The notes: generated from the sequence alone by a model not told the origin. A stretch of 8,290 bases of DNA from an uncultured Pelagibacteraceae bacterium (GCA_902632515.1 CACPDA010000017.1:1-8290), one strand, 5' to 3'. Shown: positions 1 to 6,305, counted from the first letter of the stretch. A program made the numbers and translations.

Positions 1-435
1 ATGTTTATTTGTAATCATTGTCCTTATGTTAAAGCTGTTACAAAAGATATTGTTGAGGATTGTAAAAAATTAAAAGATTTAGGTATTAATTCAGTTGCTA
101 TATGTGCAAATGATACTGAAAATTATCCAGAAGACTCATTTGATAACATGATTGTGTTTGCTAAAAAAAATCAATTTGATTTTCCTTATTTAATTGATGA
201 GACGCAAGAGATTGCTAAAACTTATGATGCAGTATGTACTCCAGATTTTTTTGGTTATAATAAAGAATTAGAGCTTCAATACAGAGGTAGATTAAGAGAG
301 CTTAAAAATTTAGTACCAGTAAGAGAAGGTGAAAGTGATTTGTTTAAAGCAATGAAACAAATTTCAGAGACCAGTAAAGGGCCAGAGCAACAAATTCCAA
401 GTGCTGGATGTAGTATTAAGTGGAAAAATAATTAA
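1..435 (+). CDS. Thioredoxin/redoxin-family protein (PRX-like), 5'-truncated by the window edge
   Basis: This is the C-terminal part, 144 residues, of a thioredoxin-fold protein of the AhpC/TSA-redoxin type (PRX_like1-like). The visible motif is FICNHCPYV near residues 2-10, with a CxxC pair at Cys5 and Cys8. A thioredoxin-like cis-proline region follows (VCTPDFF, Cys79-Pro81), then a conserved tail with PSAGCSIKW around residues 133-141. Members of this group are usually about 180-200 residues. They carry an N-terminal beta-strand region before the CxxC, so the ATG at base 1 is almost certainly an internal Met and the true start lies upstream of the window. The likely role is thiol-disulfide exchange or peroxide-linked redox chemistry; the substrate is unknown. 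The visible part does not reveal a signal peptide. The TAA stop shares one base with the ATG of the next gene (TAATG), which suggests translational coupling. Confidence 0.82.
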   Translation: MFICNHCPYVKAVTKDIVEDCKKLKDLGINSVAICANDTENYPEDSFDNMIVFAKKNQFDFPYLIDETQEIAKTYDAVCTPDFFGYNKELELQYRGRLRELKNLVPVREGESDLFKAMKQISETSKGPEQQIPSAGCSIKWKNN

Positions 436-983
436 TGTATTTAATTGCAACAAGATCTTTTCCACCTGAATTGGGCGGTATGCAAAGTTTAATGTGGGGT
501 TTAGCTAAAGAAATGTCTAAAAACTTTATGATCAAAGTTTTTGCAGATTATTATGAAAGTCACAAAGAATTCGATAAGGAAGTGAATTTTTCAATTGAAA
601 GAGTTGGAGGAATAAAGTTTTTACGAAAAATAAGAAAAGCACAATTAATAAACGAGTTTTTAAAAGAAAATAAAGTTCAAGGAATAATAGCTGATCATTG
701 GAAAAGTTTAGAGTTAATTAAAACTACAAAAAAGAGATATTGTTTAATTCATGGAAAAGAAATTAACCATCCTAAAGGAAGCTTTCAAAATAAAAAGATA
801 GTAAAAATTTTAAATAGTGCTGAAAAAGTAATTGCTAACTCAGAGTATACAAAAAACTTAGCAATCGATATCGGAGTCAATCAAGCAAATATAATAGTGA
901 TAAATCCTGGAATAGATCCAGCAAAAGAACTTAATAAAAAATCATTAGAAAAAGTTGAAAGTTTATTATATTTGCTTGATTGA
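435..983 (+). CDS. Family 4 glycosyltransferase, N-terminal half of an interrupted gene
   Basis: This is the first 182 residues of a GT-B-fold, GT4-type glycosyltransferase, probably acting at the cytoplasmic face in surface polysaccharide or lipopolysaccharide synthesis. Visible elements are the N-terminal acceptor-domain signature FPPELGGMQS (residues 9-18), HGKE (106-109), VIANSEYTKN (132-141) and NPGID (157-161), the usual path into the interdomain linker. The frame ends at a TGA (981-983) inside an inverted copy of the gene's own bases 850-896. The last residues, YLLD, are coded by that copy and are not native. The second half resumes in the same frame at 1011. Leaving out bases 969-1010 joins ESLL directly to KIKTPRL and gives a normal-length enzyme of about 360 residues. 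The truncated product lacks the whole nucleotide-sugar-binding domain and should be inactive alone. TGA serves as a stop elsewhere in the window (mtnA), so recoding is unlikely. The sugar donor and acceptor cannot be told. Confidence 0.72.
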   Translation: MYLIATRSFPPELGGMQSLMWGLAKEMSKNFMIKVFADYYESHKEFDKEVNFSIERVGGIKFLRKIRKAQLINEFLKENKVQGIIADHWKSLELIKTTKKRYCLIHGKEINHPKGSFQNKKIVKILNSAEKVIANSEYTKNLAIDIGVNQANIIVINPGIDPAKELNKKSLEKVESLLYLLD

Positions 984-1010
984 CTCCGATATCGATTGCT
1001 AAGTTTTTTG
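850..1010. repeat. Perfect 47-bp inverted repeat with a 67-bp spacer inside the GT4 gene
   Basis: Bases 850-896 and 964-1010 are exact reverse complements over 47 bp, with 67 bp (897-963) between them. The left arm is native, because it codes the expected GT4 residues around the conserved NSEYTKN and leading into NPGID. The right arm is the foreign one: in frame it reads through a TGA and interrupts the linker. The junction at 964-968 (TATTA) can be counted in both native sequence and copy, so about 5 bases of microhomology mark the switch point. In RNA or single-stranded DNA the arms would form a very long stable hairpin. No terminal repeats, transposase or target duplication is present, so this is not an insertion sequence. 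Confidence 0.95.
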
Positions 1011-1559
1011 AAAATAAAAACACCTCGATTAATAACTGTTTCCAGATTTGATAAAAGAAAAAATCATGAAAAAGTTTTAATGGCATTAAGAAATTTAAAA
1101 CAAAAATATCCAGATATTATTTATATTTGTATTGGCTATGGGGAAGAGGAGAATAACATAAAAGAATTAGTTAATGAGCTAGATTTAGGAACTCAAGTTA
1201 TGTTTTTCAAAGATATTGGTGATGACTTAAAAAATGCTTTAGTTGCTAAATCTAATATTTTTGTCATGCCATCTATCATACATAAAAAATCTGTTGAAGG
1301 TTTTGGAATTGCTTATATTGAAGCTGCTCAATATGGTATTGCATCTCTTGGAGGCAAAGATGGTGGTGCATCAGATGCTATCGAACATAATAAGACAGGA
1401 CTAATTTGCGATGGAAATAATCTTGAAGATATTTATTCATCACTCAATTTAATGATTGAAGATAAAAAATACTTATCACTTGGAAAAAATGCAAAAGAAC
1501 TGTCTTCAAAATTTAATTGGTCTAATGTAATTGAAAAATATAAAAAATTACTTCAATAA
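996..1559 (+). CDS. Family 4 glycosyltransferase, C-terminal (donor-binding) half of the same interrupted gene
   Basis: This holds the C-terminal Rossmann-like domain of the GT4 enzyme that begins at 435, in the same frame. Motifs are VSRFDKRKNHEKV (residues 15-27; Arg17 and Lys22 fit the donor-phosphate contacts), the EGFGIAYIEA motif (E101 and E109, the classic GT4 E-x7-E) and a glycine-rich KDGGASDAI segment near 121-129. The nominal TTG start at 996 lies inside the inverted copy, has no Shine-Dalgarno sequence and adds non-native residues (MLSFL). It is therefore an ORF boundary, not a convincing start. Native sequence resumes at 1011 (KIKTPRL). A separate product would require reinitiation 12 nt after the TGA. 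The frame downstream is otherwise intact with no further stop. This argues for a very recent disruption or a sequence artifact. The end overlaps the opposite-strand GT9 gene by 12 bases. Confidence 0.7.
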   Translation: MLSFLKIKTPRLITVSRFDKRKNHEKVLMALRNLKQKYPDIIYICIGYGEEENNIKELVNELDLGTQVMFFKDIGDDLKNALVAKSNIFVMPSIIHKKSVEGFGIAYIEAAQYGIASLGGKDGGASDAIEHNKTGLICDGNNLEDIYSSLNLMIEDKKYLSLGKNAKELSSKFNWSNVIEKYKKLLQ

Positions 1560-2489
1560 ATTAATCAATCTCTCAAAAACTTTTTCAGCACTTAAGTTAT
1601 TTAGATCGCTTACTTCAATTGCTTTAAAATTTTCTCGCTCGATACTTACTTTATAAGCCGTTGTATGTTTACCAAATAATGTAAGGCCTTTGGTTCCAGT
1701 ATGAGCAGTTATATGAGCAGGGCCAGTATCATTAGCAATTACACAAGAACTACCTTTTATCAAAGAAGTCAGTTGAGATATATCTAGTGCTCGCCCATTG
1801 TCTAATAATGCAACTGCATTTATCTCTTTTGCATCTTTAATTTCTGCAGAGCCAGGTGCAGTTACAATTTTATAACCATCACCATATTTGTTAGAAATTT
1901 TCTGAATAAGGTCATTGTAATAAGGCCACTTTTTAATTGTTAAATGAGGGGAGCAAAAAGGAAATAATAAAATATATTTATCAAGCTTATAAAAATTTTT
2001 AATTTCACTGATGTCAGTAGAAGCCCAACTAAAGTCAGGTTTTAAAGTATTTGATGTATTCAAACCAGATTCTTTTAATTGATAATCAAATCTTTCAAGA
2101 ACTGATGTTTTATCAAATTCTTCTTTATTTGTATCTGATGGTAAAGTTGTAATTGAACTTGACCAAACTATTTTGTCAGCTTTTGGAAAAAGGATGTTTT
2201 TATAAAAATTAGTTCTAGATGAATTTTGAAGATCAAAAACTTTTGAGAAGTTATGTTTTTTTAATTCTCGCATTAGAAAATACAAATAAATTAAATTATA
2301 TCTGGGCAATCTCTTATCCAAAATTACATCATTAATAAAAGGATTTTTCTTAAATAAATCTAAGTAAGGTTTAGTTGTAAGCAGAAATATTTGATCATTT
2401 TTATGGTTTTCAGATATATCTTGAATTGCACCGCTTGCTTGAGCTATATCTCCTAATGAACCGTGTTTAATAATTAAAATATTAGACAT
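1548..2489 (-). CDS. Family 9 glycosyltransferase (ADP-heptose:LPS heptosyltransferase-like)
   Basis: This 313-residue protein has the GT9 (WaaC/WaaF-type) layout. It opens with the ILIIKHGSLGDI motif (residues 4-15, the family's N-terminal GxxGD loop) and continues with VFDLQNSSRTNF (84-95), KKWPYYNDL (186-194), the signature IANDTGPAHITAHTG (251-265) and LFGKHT (271-276). GT9 enzymes transfer a sugar, often heptose, from a nucleotide donor to lipopolysaccharide core at the inner face of the cytoplasmic membrane. The length is a little short of the usual 320-350 but all landmarks are present. The ATG at 2489 puts the GSLGD loop at the right distance from the N-terminus; no Shine-Dalgarno sequence is evident. 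The gene is divergent from the DUF6165 gene across 32 bases and overlaps the end of the GT4 gene. With GT4 next door, a role in surface glycan assembly is likely; the exact sugar is unknown. Confidence 0.83.
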   Translation of the reverse strand: MSNILIIKHGSLGDIAQASGAIQDISENHKNDQIFLLTTKPYLDLFKKNPFINDVILDKRLPRYNLIYLYFLMRELKKHNFSKVFDLQNSSRTNFYKNILFPKADKIVWSSSITTLPSDTNKEEFDKTSVLERFDYQLKESGLNTSNTLKPDFSWASTDISEIKNFYKLDKYILLFPFCSPHLTIKKWPYYNDLIQKISNKYGDGYKIVTAPGSAEIKDAKEINAVALLDNGRALDISQLTSLIKGSSCVIANDTGPAHITAHTGTKGLTLFGKHTTAYKVSIERENFKAIEVSDLNNLSAEKVFERLINLLK

Positions 2490-2521
2490 ATTTATAACAA
2501 GATAACACAGTATTTAATTTT
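2490..2521. promoter_or_regulatory. Divergent intergenic region, probable back-to-back promoters
   Basis: Only 32 AT-rich bases separate the starts of the GT9 gene (minus) and the DUF6165 gene (plus). Both transcripts must start here or inside the opposite gene. A TATAAA-like hexamer reads toward GT9 directly before its ATG, and a TATTTAAT stretch lies before the DUF6165 ATG. Both lie so close to the starts that, if used, they would give leaderless or nearly leaderless messages. There is no convincing -35 pair and no Shine-Dalgarno sequence on either side. The position supports a promoter; the individual boxes are weak. Confidence 0.3.
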
Positions 2522-2911
2522 ATGAATAAAATTATAGTGGAAGTTTCAATTGGAGAGCTTTTAGACAAAATTTCAATTTTGGAGATTAAACAAGAAAAAA
2601 TAAAAGACTCAGAAAAGTTAAAATTCATCAACAATGAACACTCAATTCTCAAAGATCAATTAGAAAAGAATATTAAATCGGATGATAAACTTAATAATCT
2701 TTTTCAATCCCTAAAAGAAATAAATGCTAAGCTTTGGGTTATCGAAGATGATAAAAGACAATGTGAAAAAGATAAAGATTTTGGAGAAAAATTTATTAAA
2801 CTTTCACGAGACGTTCATTTTTTAAATGATGATCGTGCAAAAATTAAATTGAAGATTAATAATCACACAGGATCAATAATTAAAGAAATTAAAGAATACA
2901 CCAGTTATTAA
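2522..2911 (+). CDS. DUF6165 family protein
   Basis: This is a 129-residue protein that I recognise as the uncharacterised DUF6165 family. The pattern is VEVSIGELLDKISILEIK near the start (residues 6-23), then a Lys/Glu-rich probable helical stretch, LWVIEDDKRQCEKDKDFGEKF (about 71-91) and NDDRAKIKLKIN (102-113). It is nearly all charged or helical, with no signal peptide, membrane segment or visible catalytic motif, so it is probably a soluble coiled or helical protein. The length is about normal for the family. No function is known to me; such genes may turn up near glycosyltransferases, and here a GT9 gene is divergently next to it. Its TAA is followed at once by the ATG of the M24-fold gene with no gap, so the two are probably co-transcribed. 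Confidence 0.75.
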   Translation: MNKIIVEVSIGELLDKISILEIKQEKIKDSEKLKFINNEHSILKDQLEKNIKSDDKLNNLFQSLKEINAKLWVIEDDKRQCEKDKDFGEKFIKLSRDVHFLNDDRAKIKLKINNHTGSIIKEIKEYTSY

Positions 2912-4063
2912 ATGGGACTTCATTTTTCAGAGGAAGAATTTAAATCGAGAAAATCTAAGGTTTTAGATTCAATGAAAGAGCAAAATATAGATGCTCTTTT
3001 AATGTTTAGACAAGAATCTATGTATTGGTTAACAGGGTACGACACCTTTGGATATGTTTTTTTTCAAACATTGATCTTAGATAAAAATGGAAACATAATT
3101 CTCCTTACTAGAGCTCCTGATTTAAGGCAGGCCCAAAATACATCTAATATAGAAGATATCAGAATTTGGGTCGATAAAGATAGATCAAACCCAACTGATG
3201 ATCTTAAAATTATTTTAGATGAGTTAAATCTCAAAGGGAAAAAATTAGGAGTTGAATATGAAGCTTACGGATTAACTGGGCGTAATGCACTACGACTTAA
3301 CAAATCTTTAGAAGATTATTGTAGTGTAGAAGATAAATCAGACTTAATAACAAGGTTAAGAGTAATTAAATCTAAAGAGGAAATTGTTTATGTAAAAAAA
3401 GCTGCTGAGCTTGCTGATAAAGCTTTAGATGAAGTGTGGAAACATGCAAAAGCAGGTGTAAGTGAGTCTAAGATATTAGCTGAAATGAATAGAGTTATAT
3501 TTGAAGGAGGTGGAGATTATCCTGCAAATGAATTTATTATTGGTTCCGGTAAAAATGCTTTACTCTGTCGTTATCAAGCAGAAAAACAAACTTTAAAAAA
3601 TCAAGATCAATTAACTTTAGAATGGGCTGGAACTTATAGGCATTATCATTCAGCAATGTTTAGAACTATTCCTGTCGGTAAAGCAGATCCTAAACATCAT
3701 AAAATGCATGAAGCTTGTGTTAATGCATTAATGAATTGTGAAAACAAACTTAAACCTGGAAATAAAATTGGAGAAGTTTTTGACGCTCACGCAAAGACCC
3801 TTGATGATCTTGGTTTTAATAAAGCTAGAATGAATGCATGCGGTTATTCTTTAGGTACAACTTTTTCTCCTAATTGGATGGATTGGCCTATGTTATACAC
3901 GGGAAATCCATACATTATTGAACCTGGTAATGTTTTCTTTATGCACATGATTTTAATGGATTCAGATAACGGGTTAGCAATGAATTTAGGTGAGACTTAC
4001 TTAGTTACTGACAAAGGTAATGAAAGATTAGGTAAGCAAAAGTTGGATCTAGTTATTCTTTAA
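2912..4063 (+). CDS. M24 'pita-bread' hydrolase lacking metal ligands, ectoine hydrolase (DoeA/EutD)-like
   Basis: This 383-residue protein has a creatinase-type N-terminal domain (about 1-150, with SMYWLTGYDTFGY at 36-48) and a C-terminal M24 domain (about 155-383). The five metal ligands of aminopeptidase P-type enzymes are all replaced at the aligned places: Glu237 and Ala248 for the two Asp, Cys310 for His, His345 and Gly360 for the two Glu. The LEWAGTYRHYHSAMFRT segment (236-252) resembles what I remember of ectoine hydrolases, which share this fold, work without metal and are reported to use a Glu in a covalent intermediate; Glu237 would be the candidate. The proposed role is therefore hydrolysis of ectoine or another cyclic amidine or amide in the cytoplasm. 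Creatinase-like activity is the alternative. A genuine proline peptidase or DddP-type DMSP lyase is unlikely because both need the metal site. No doeB or other ectoine genes are visible. The stop overlaps the convergent permease stop (TTAA, 4060-4063). Confidence 0.62.
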   Translation: MGLHFSEEEFKSRKSKVLDSMKEQNIDALLMFRQESMYWLTGYDTFGYVFFQTLILDKNGNIILLTRAPDLRQAQNTSNIEDIRIWVDKDRSNPTDDLKIILDELNLKGKKLGVEYEAYGLTGRNALRLNKSLEDYCSVEDKSDLITRLRVIKSKEEIVYVKKAAELADKALDEVWKHAKAGVSESKILAEMNRVIFEGGGDYPANEFIIGSGKNALLCRYQAEKQTLKNQDQLTLEWAGTYRHYHSAMFRTIPVGKADPKHHKMHEACVNALMNCENKLKPGNKIGEVFDAHAKTLDDLGFNKARMNACGYSLGTTFSPNWMDWPMLYTGNPYIIEPGNVFFMHMILMDSDNGLAMNLGETYLVTDKGNERLGKQKLDLVIL

Positions 4064-4734
4064 TTAAAACTATATTTTTTTTCTAAAAATTTAATCACAT
4101 TATGGATTATAAAAGTCATAAATAAGTAAATACCACCAGCTACAATAAATACTTCGATAGGTTTAAAAGTTGTAGAAATTATATATTTTGCAACACCAGT
4201 TAAATCCATCAGTGTAACTGTACTTGCTAAAGAAGTTCCTTTCATCATTAAAATAATTTCATTACCGTACGCTGGTAATGATTGTCTAATTGCTATTGGA
4301 ATTTGTATTTTGTAAAAGATAATCTTGCTAGATATACCCAAACTCTGTCCAGCTTCAATTATACCAGGTTTAATTGTTTGAAAGGCTGATCTTAAAATTT
4401 CAGAAGTGTAAGCACCAGTATTTAAAGCAAAAGCTATAATTGCACACCAATAAGGTTCTTTTAAAATCACCCACAAGAAAGAAGATCTTAAAGACTCAAT
4501 TTGACCTAAACCAAAATAAATAATGAATATTTGTACCAATAATGGAGTTCCTCTAAAAACGTATGAATATCCATATGCAAATTTATTAATAAAAACATTT
4601 TTATTTAATCTTAAAATTGCAAATAATAATCCAATAAATAATCCTACGATTAATGACACAGATAAAAGTTTTAAAGTTACAACAGCAGCATTTAATAACT
4701 TTGGAAAACTATTAATCATCAACTCAAAATCCAT
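4060..4734 (-). CDS. ABC transporter permease, HisM-type, polar/basic amino-acid uptake
   Basis: This is an integral membrane subunit (224 residues) of a polar amino-acid ABC importer (HisMQ/GlnP family). It has about five hydrophobic segments, the RGTPLLVQ motif (residues 61-68) typical of this family and a well-kept EAA loop at about 127-147 (EAGQSLGISSKIIFYKIQIP) that would dock on the ATPase. Length is normal for the family. It is the last gene of the minus-strand series and its ATG shares one base with the TAA of the preceding permease (TAATG). A strong GGGGG-containing Shine-Dalgarno-like stretch lies within the end of that gene, so the two should be translated in a coupled way and pair as a heterodimer. 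No ATPase gene follows; instead its stop overlaps that of the convergent M24-fold gene. Confidence 0.88.
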   Translation of the reverse strand: MDFELMINSFPKLLNAAVVTLKLLSVSLIVGLFIGLLFAILRLNKNVFINKFAYGYSYVFRGTPLLVQIFIIYFGLGQIESLRSSFLWVILKEPYWCAIIAFALNTGAYTSEILRSAFQTIKPGIIEAGQSLGISSKIIFYKIQIPIAIRQSLPAYGNEIILMMKGTSLASTVTLMDLTGVAKYIISTTFKPIEVFIVAGGIYLFMTFIIHNVIKFLEKKYSFN

Positions 4735-5426
4735 TAATACCCCCTGCTATACTTAACTTCTAATTTATTTATTAACTTCATACTTAAGAAAGTCAGCAAC
4801 AGATATAAAACTGCTGCAAAAGAATAAAAGAATAAAGGGTCTCTTGTAGATCCAGCTGCAATATAAGATTGCCTCATGATTTCCACTAAACCTGTAACTG
4901 AAATTAGTGAGGTATCTTTAAGTGTTATTTGCCAAACATTACTCAAATTAGGAATTGCAAGTCTCAACATTTGGGGAAGAATAATCTTATAAAACTGTTT
5001 AAATTTACTTAAACCTAAAACTTTTGCTGCCTCGAATTGTCCTTTATCGATAGACTGAATAGCTCCTCTAAAAACTTCAGTTGAATAAGCACCTGAAATA
5101 ATTCCAATAGCAAATGAACCGGTTACAAATGCATTTATTTCTATGTACTCATTGTAACCAAACATTGAAGCTACAAACATAATCGCTCCACTTCCTCCAA
5201 AAAAGAAAAGATAAATTACAAGTAATTCAGGTACTCCTCTTATTATTGTTGTATATGTGTTGGCGATTAGATTTAAAGATTTTAATTTTGATAATTTTAA
5301 TGGAGTAAAAATTGCAGCAAAACTAAAACCAATTATCATTGCTGTAATTGATACAGCTATTGTCATTAGGGTAGCACGAAATAATTCATCTCCCCAACCA
5401 GTATCTCCAAATGCTAGAAGTTCCAT
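4734..5426 (-). CDS. ABC transporter permease, HisQ-type, polar/basic amino-acid uptake
   Basis: This is the second membrane subunit (230 residues) of the same importer. Hydrophobic segments include about 20-40, 65-90, 100-118 and 200-220. It carries RGVPELLV (63-70) and an EAA loop at about 132-150 (EAAKVLGLSKFKQFYKIIL), followed by the conserved LKDTSLISVTGL (169-180). The N-terminus MELLAFGDTGWGDEL matches the short periplasmic start usual in HisQ/OccQ-type proteins, supporting the ATG at 5426. That start has no Shine-Dalgarno sequence. It sits five bases after a 12-bp hairpin, which probably lowers translation relative to the binding protein upstream. The order binding protein, HisQ-type, HisM-type is the usual one for this family, apart from the missing ATPase. 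Confidence 0.88.
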   Translation of the reverse strand: MELLAFGDTGWGDELFRATLMTIAVSITAMIIGFSFAAIFTPLKLSKLKSLNLIANTYTTIIRGVPELLVIYLFFFGGSGAIMFVASMFGYNEYIEINAFVTGSFAIGIISGAYSTEVFRGAIQSIDKGQFEAAKVLGLSKFKQFYKIILPQMLRLAIPNLSNVWQITLKDTSLISVTGLVEIMRQSYIAAGSTRDPLFFYSFAAVLYLLLTFLSMKLINKLEVKYSRGY

Positions 5427-5431
5427 ACAGA

Positions 5432-5458
5432 TTGGCGACTATACATTATAGTCGCCAA
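5432..5458 (-). promoter_or_regulatory. 12-bp intergenic hairpin between binding protein and permease genes
   Basis: TTGGCGACTATA (5432-5443) and TATAGTCGCCAA (5447-5458) are perfect reverse complements around a 3-base loop. This lies in the 45-base gap between the binding-protein stop and the permease ATG. The GC-rich foot of the stem stands out in such AT-rich DNA. No U-run follows on the minus strand, so it is not a standard intrinsic terminator. It ends five bases before the permease start. By analogy with hairpins after periplasmic binding-protein genes in his/mal-type operons, it probably stabilises the upstream message or limits translation or transcription of the permeases. Confidence 0.75.
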
Positions 5459-5471
5459 ATCTAAAATTGAA

Positions 5472-6299
5472 TTACATAGAAGCGTCGAAACCGAACCACT
5501 TAGTAGCTATTCTACTAATATCTCCGTTTTTTCTCGCTTTATTAATAGCGGCGTTAAACTTTTTTAAAAGTTCAGTATCATCTTTTCTAATACCAACTCC
5601 AACACCGTTTCCAAATGCACCACCTGAAAAAGTTGGTCCAGTTAAAACAACTGGCTTACCAGATTTTTCTGCATAATCACTGAATGCTACCGCTGCAGCT
5701 AATGCAGCATCACATCTTCCTGATGCTAAATCTAAGTTTACTTCATCTTGTGTTTTATAAGTTCTAACATTTACTTTTCCTACATCACCTGAATCTAAAA
5801 AGTTTTGGTGAATTGTAGCTGTTTGAACACAAACTGTTTTACCTGCTAAAGCAGCAGTAAGAGTTTTTAAAGCTTTTTTTGCTGCAGCATTTGGTTTTGT
5901 TAAGTTAATTCCAGCTGGTGTATCTAAGCCCTCAAGGCTTGAACCTTTCATTACAGCTAAAGAAGCAACTTCATCTGCATAACCTTGAGAAAAGTTGATT
6001 GCTTTTTGTCTTTCTGCTGTAATAGACATTCCTGCCATTATAGCATCAAACTTTCTCATAATTAACGCTGGTATCATTCCATCCCAGTCTTGCTCTACAA
6101 TTGTACATTGTTGTCCAATATATCTGCAAAGTGTATAAGCTAACTCCACTTCAAATCCAATTAACTTTCCAGACTCGTCTTTTGAGTTCCATGGAGGATA
6201 AGCACCTTCAGTTCCAATTCTTATTTTATCAGCATTAGCACTTCCAATTACTAATAAAGAAAGAAAAACTGAAAAAATAGTTTTTTTGAATATATTCAT
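5472..6299 (-). CDS. Periplasmic substrate-binding protein of an amino-acid ABC importer (HisJ/OccT/NocT-like)
   Basis: This is a family-3 solute-binding protein of 275 residues. A clear signal peptide is present: MNIFKK, a hydrophobic core to about residue 20, and an Ala-Asn-Ala cleavage site after Ala23, giving a soluble periplasmic protein. The mature part starts with KIRIGTEGAYPPWN (25-38), then GKLIGFEVELA (44-54) and FDAIMAGMSITAERQKAINFS (84-104). Arg97 is in place to bind the ligand carboxylate and Asp197 in GRCDAAL to bind the alpha-amino group. Glu31 and Trp38 in the N-terminal pocket resemble octopine/nopaline-type proteins more than strict HisJ. The substrate is probably a basic or other polar amino acid or a derivative, but cannot be fixed from sequence. 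It has the best Shine-Dalgarno sequence in the window (AAAGGAG, 6306-6312) six bases from the ATG, in keeping with high expression. It is followed by two permeases and preceded by speD-speE. Confidence 0.87.
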   Translation of the reverse strand: MNIFKKTIFSVFLSLLVIGSANADKIRIGTEGAYPPWNSKDESGKLIGFEVELAYTLCRYIGQQCTIVEQDWDGMIPALIMRKFDAIMAGMSITAERQKAINFSQGYADEVASLAVMKGSSLEGLDTPAGINLTKPNAAAKKALKTLTAALAGKTVCVQTATIHQNFLDSGDVGKVNVRTYKTQDEVNLDLASGRCDAALAAAVAFSDYAEKSGKPVVLTGPTFSGGAFGNGVGVGIRKDDTELLKKFNAAINKARKNGDISRIATKWFGFDASM

Positions 6300-6305
6300 T
6301 ATTCT

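Larger units (their letters stand above)
435..1559 (+). pseudogene. Whole GT4 glycosyltransferase locus, disrupted by an in-frame inverted insertion with one stop
   Basis: The two halves share one reading frame and together carry the full GT4 domain order: acceptor domain, linker, then donor domain with E-x7-E. Only one stop (TGA 981-983) separates them, within 42 bases (969-1010, exactly 14 codons) that are an inverted copy of upstream coding sequence. Removing those bases restores an uninterrupted frame of about 360 residues with a plausible linker. This entry gives the biological reading of the two partial CDS entries: one gene, recently broken or misassembled. If the insertion is real, this cell lacks the activity unless readthrough or reinitiation occurs. 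If it is an artifact, the gene is intact. Confidence 0.65.

Noticed and set aside
981..983. TGA in the GT4 gene as a recoded (sense) codon
   Set aside because: mtnA in the same window ends on a TGA at the expected C-terminus, and the surrounding bases are an inverted copy, which explains the stop without recoding.
850..1010. Inverted repeat as an insertion sequence or an intrinsic terminator
   Set aside because: There is no transposase, terminal repeat pair or target duplication, the left arm is native coding sequence, and no U-tract follows the right arm as part of a compact terminator.
2912..4063. DddP-type DMSP lyase
   Set aside because: DddP is a metal-dependent M24 relative; all the aligned metal ligands are missing here.
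4821..4836. Short direct repeat AGAATAAA
   Set aside because: Two copies of eight bases in AT-rich coding sequence of the HisQ-type permease; expected by chance.
4523..5676. Small plus-strand ORFs at 4523-4756, 5257-5451 and 5467-5676
   Set aside because: They lie antisense within the permease and binding-protein genes, show no family resemblance or start signals, and are shadows of strong minus-strand genes.
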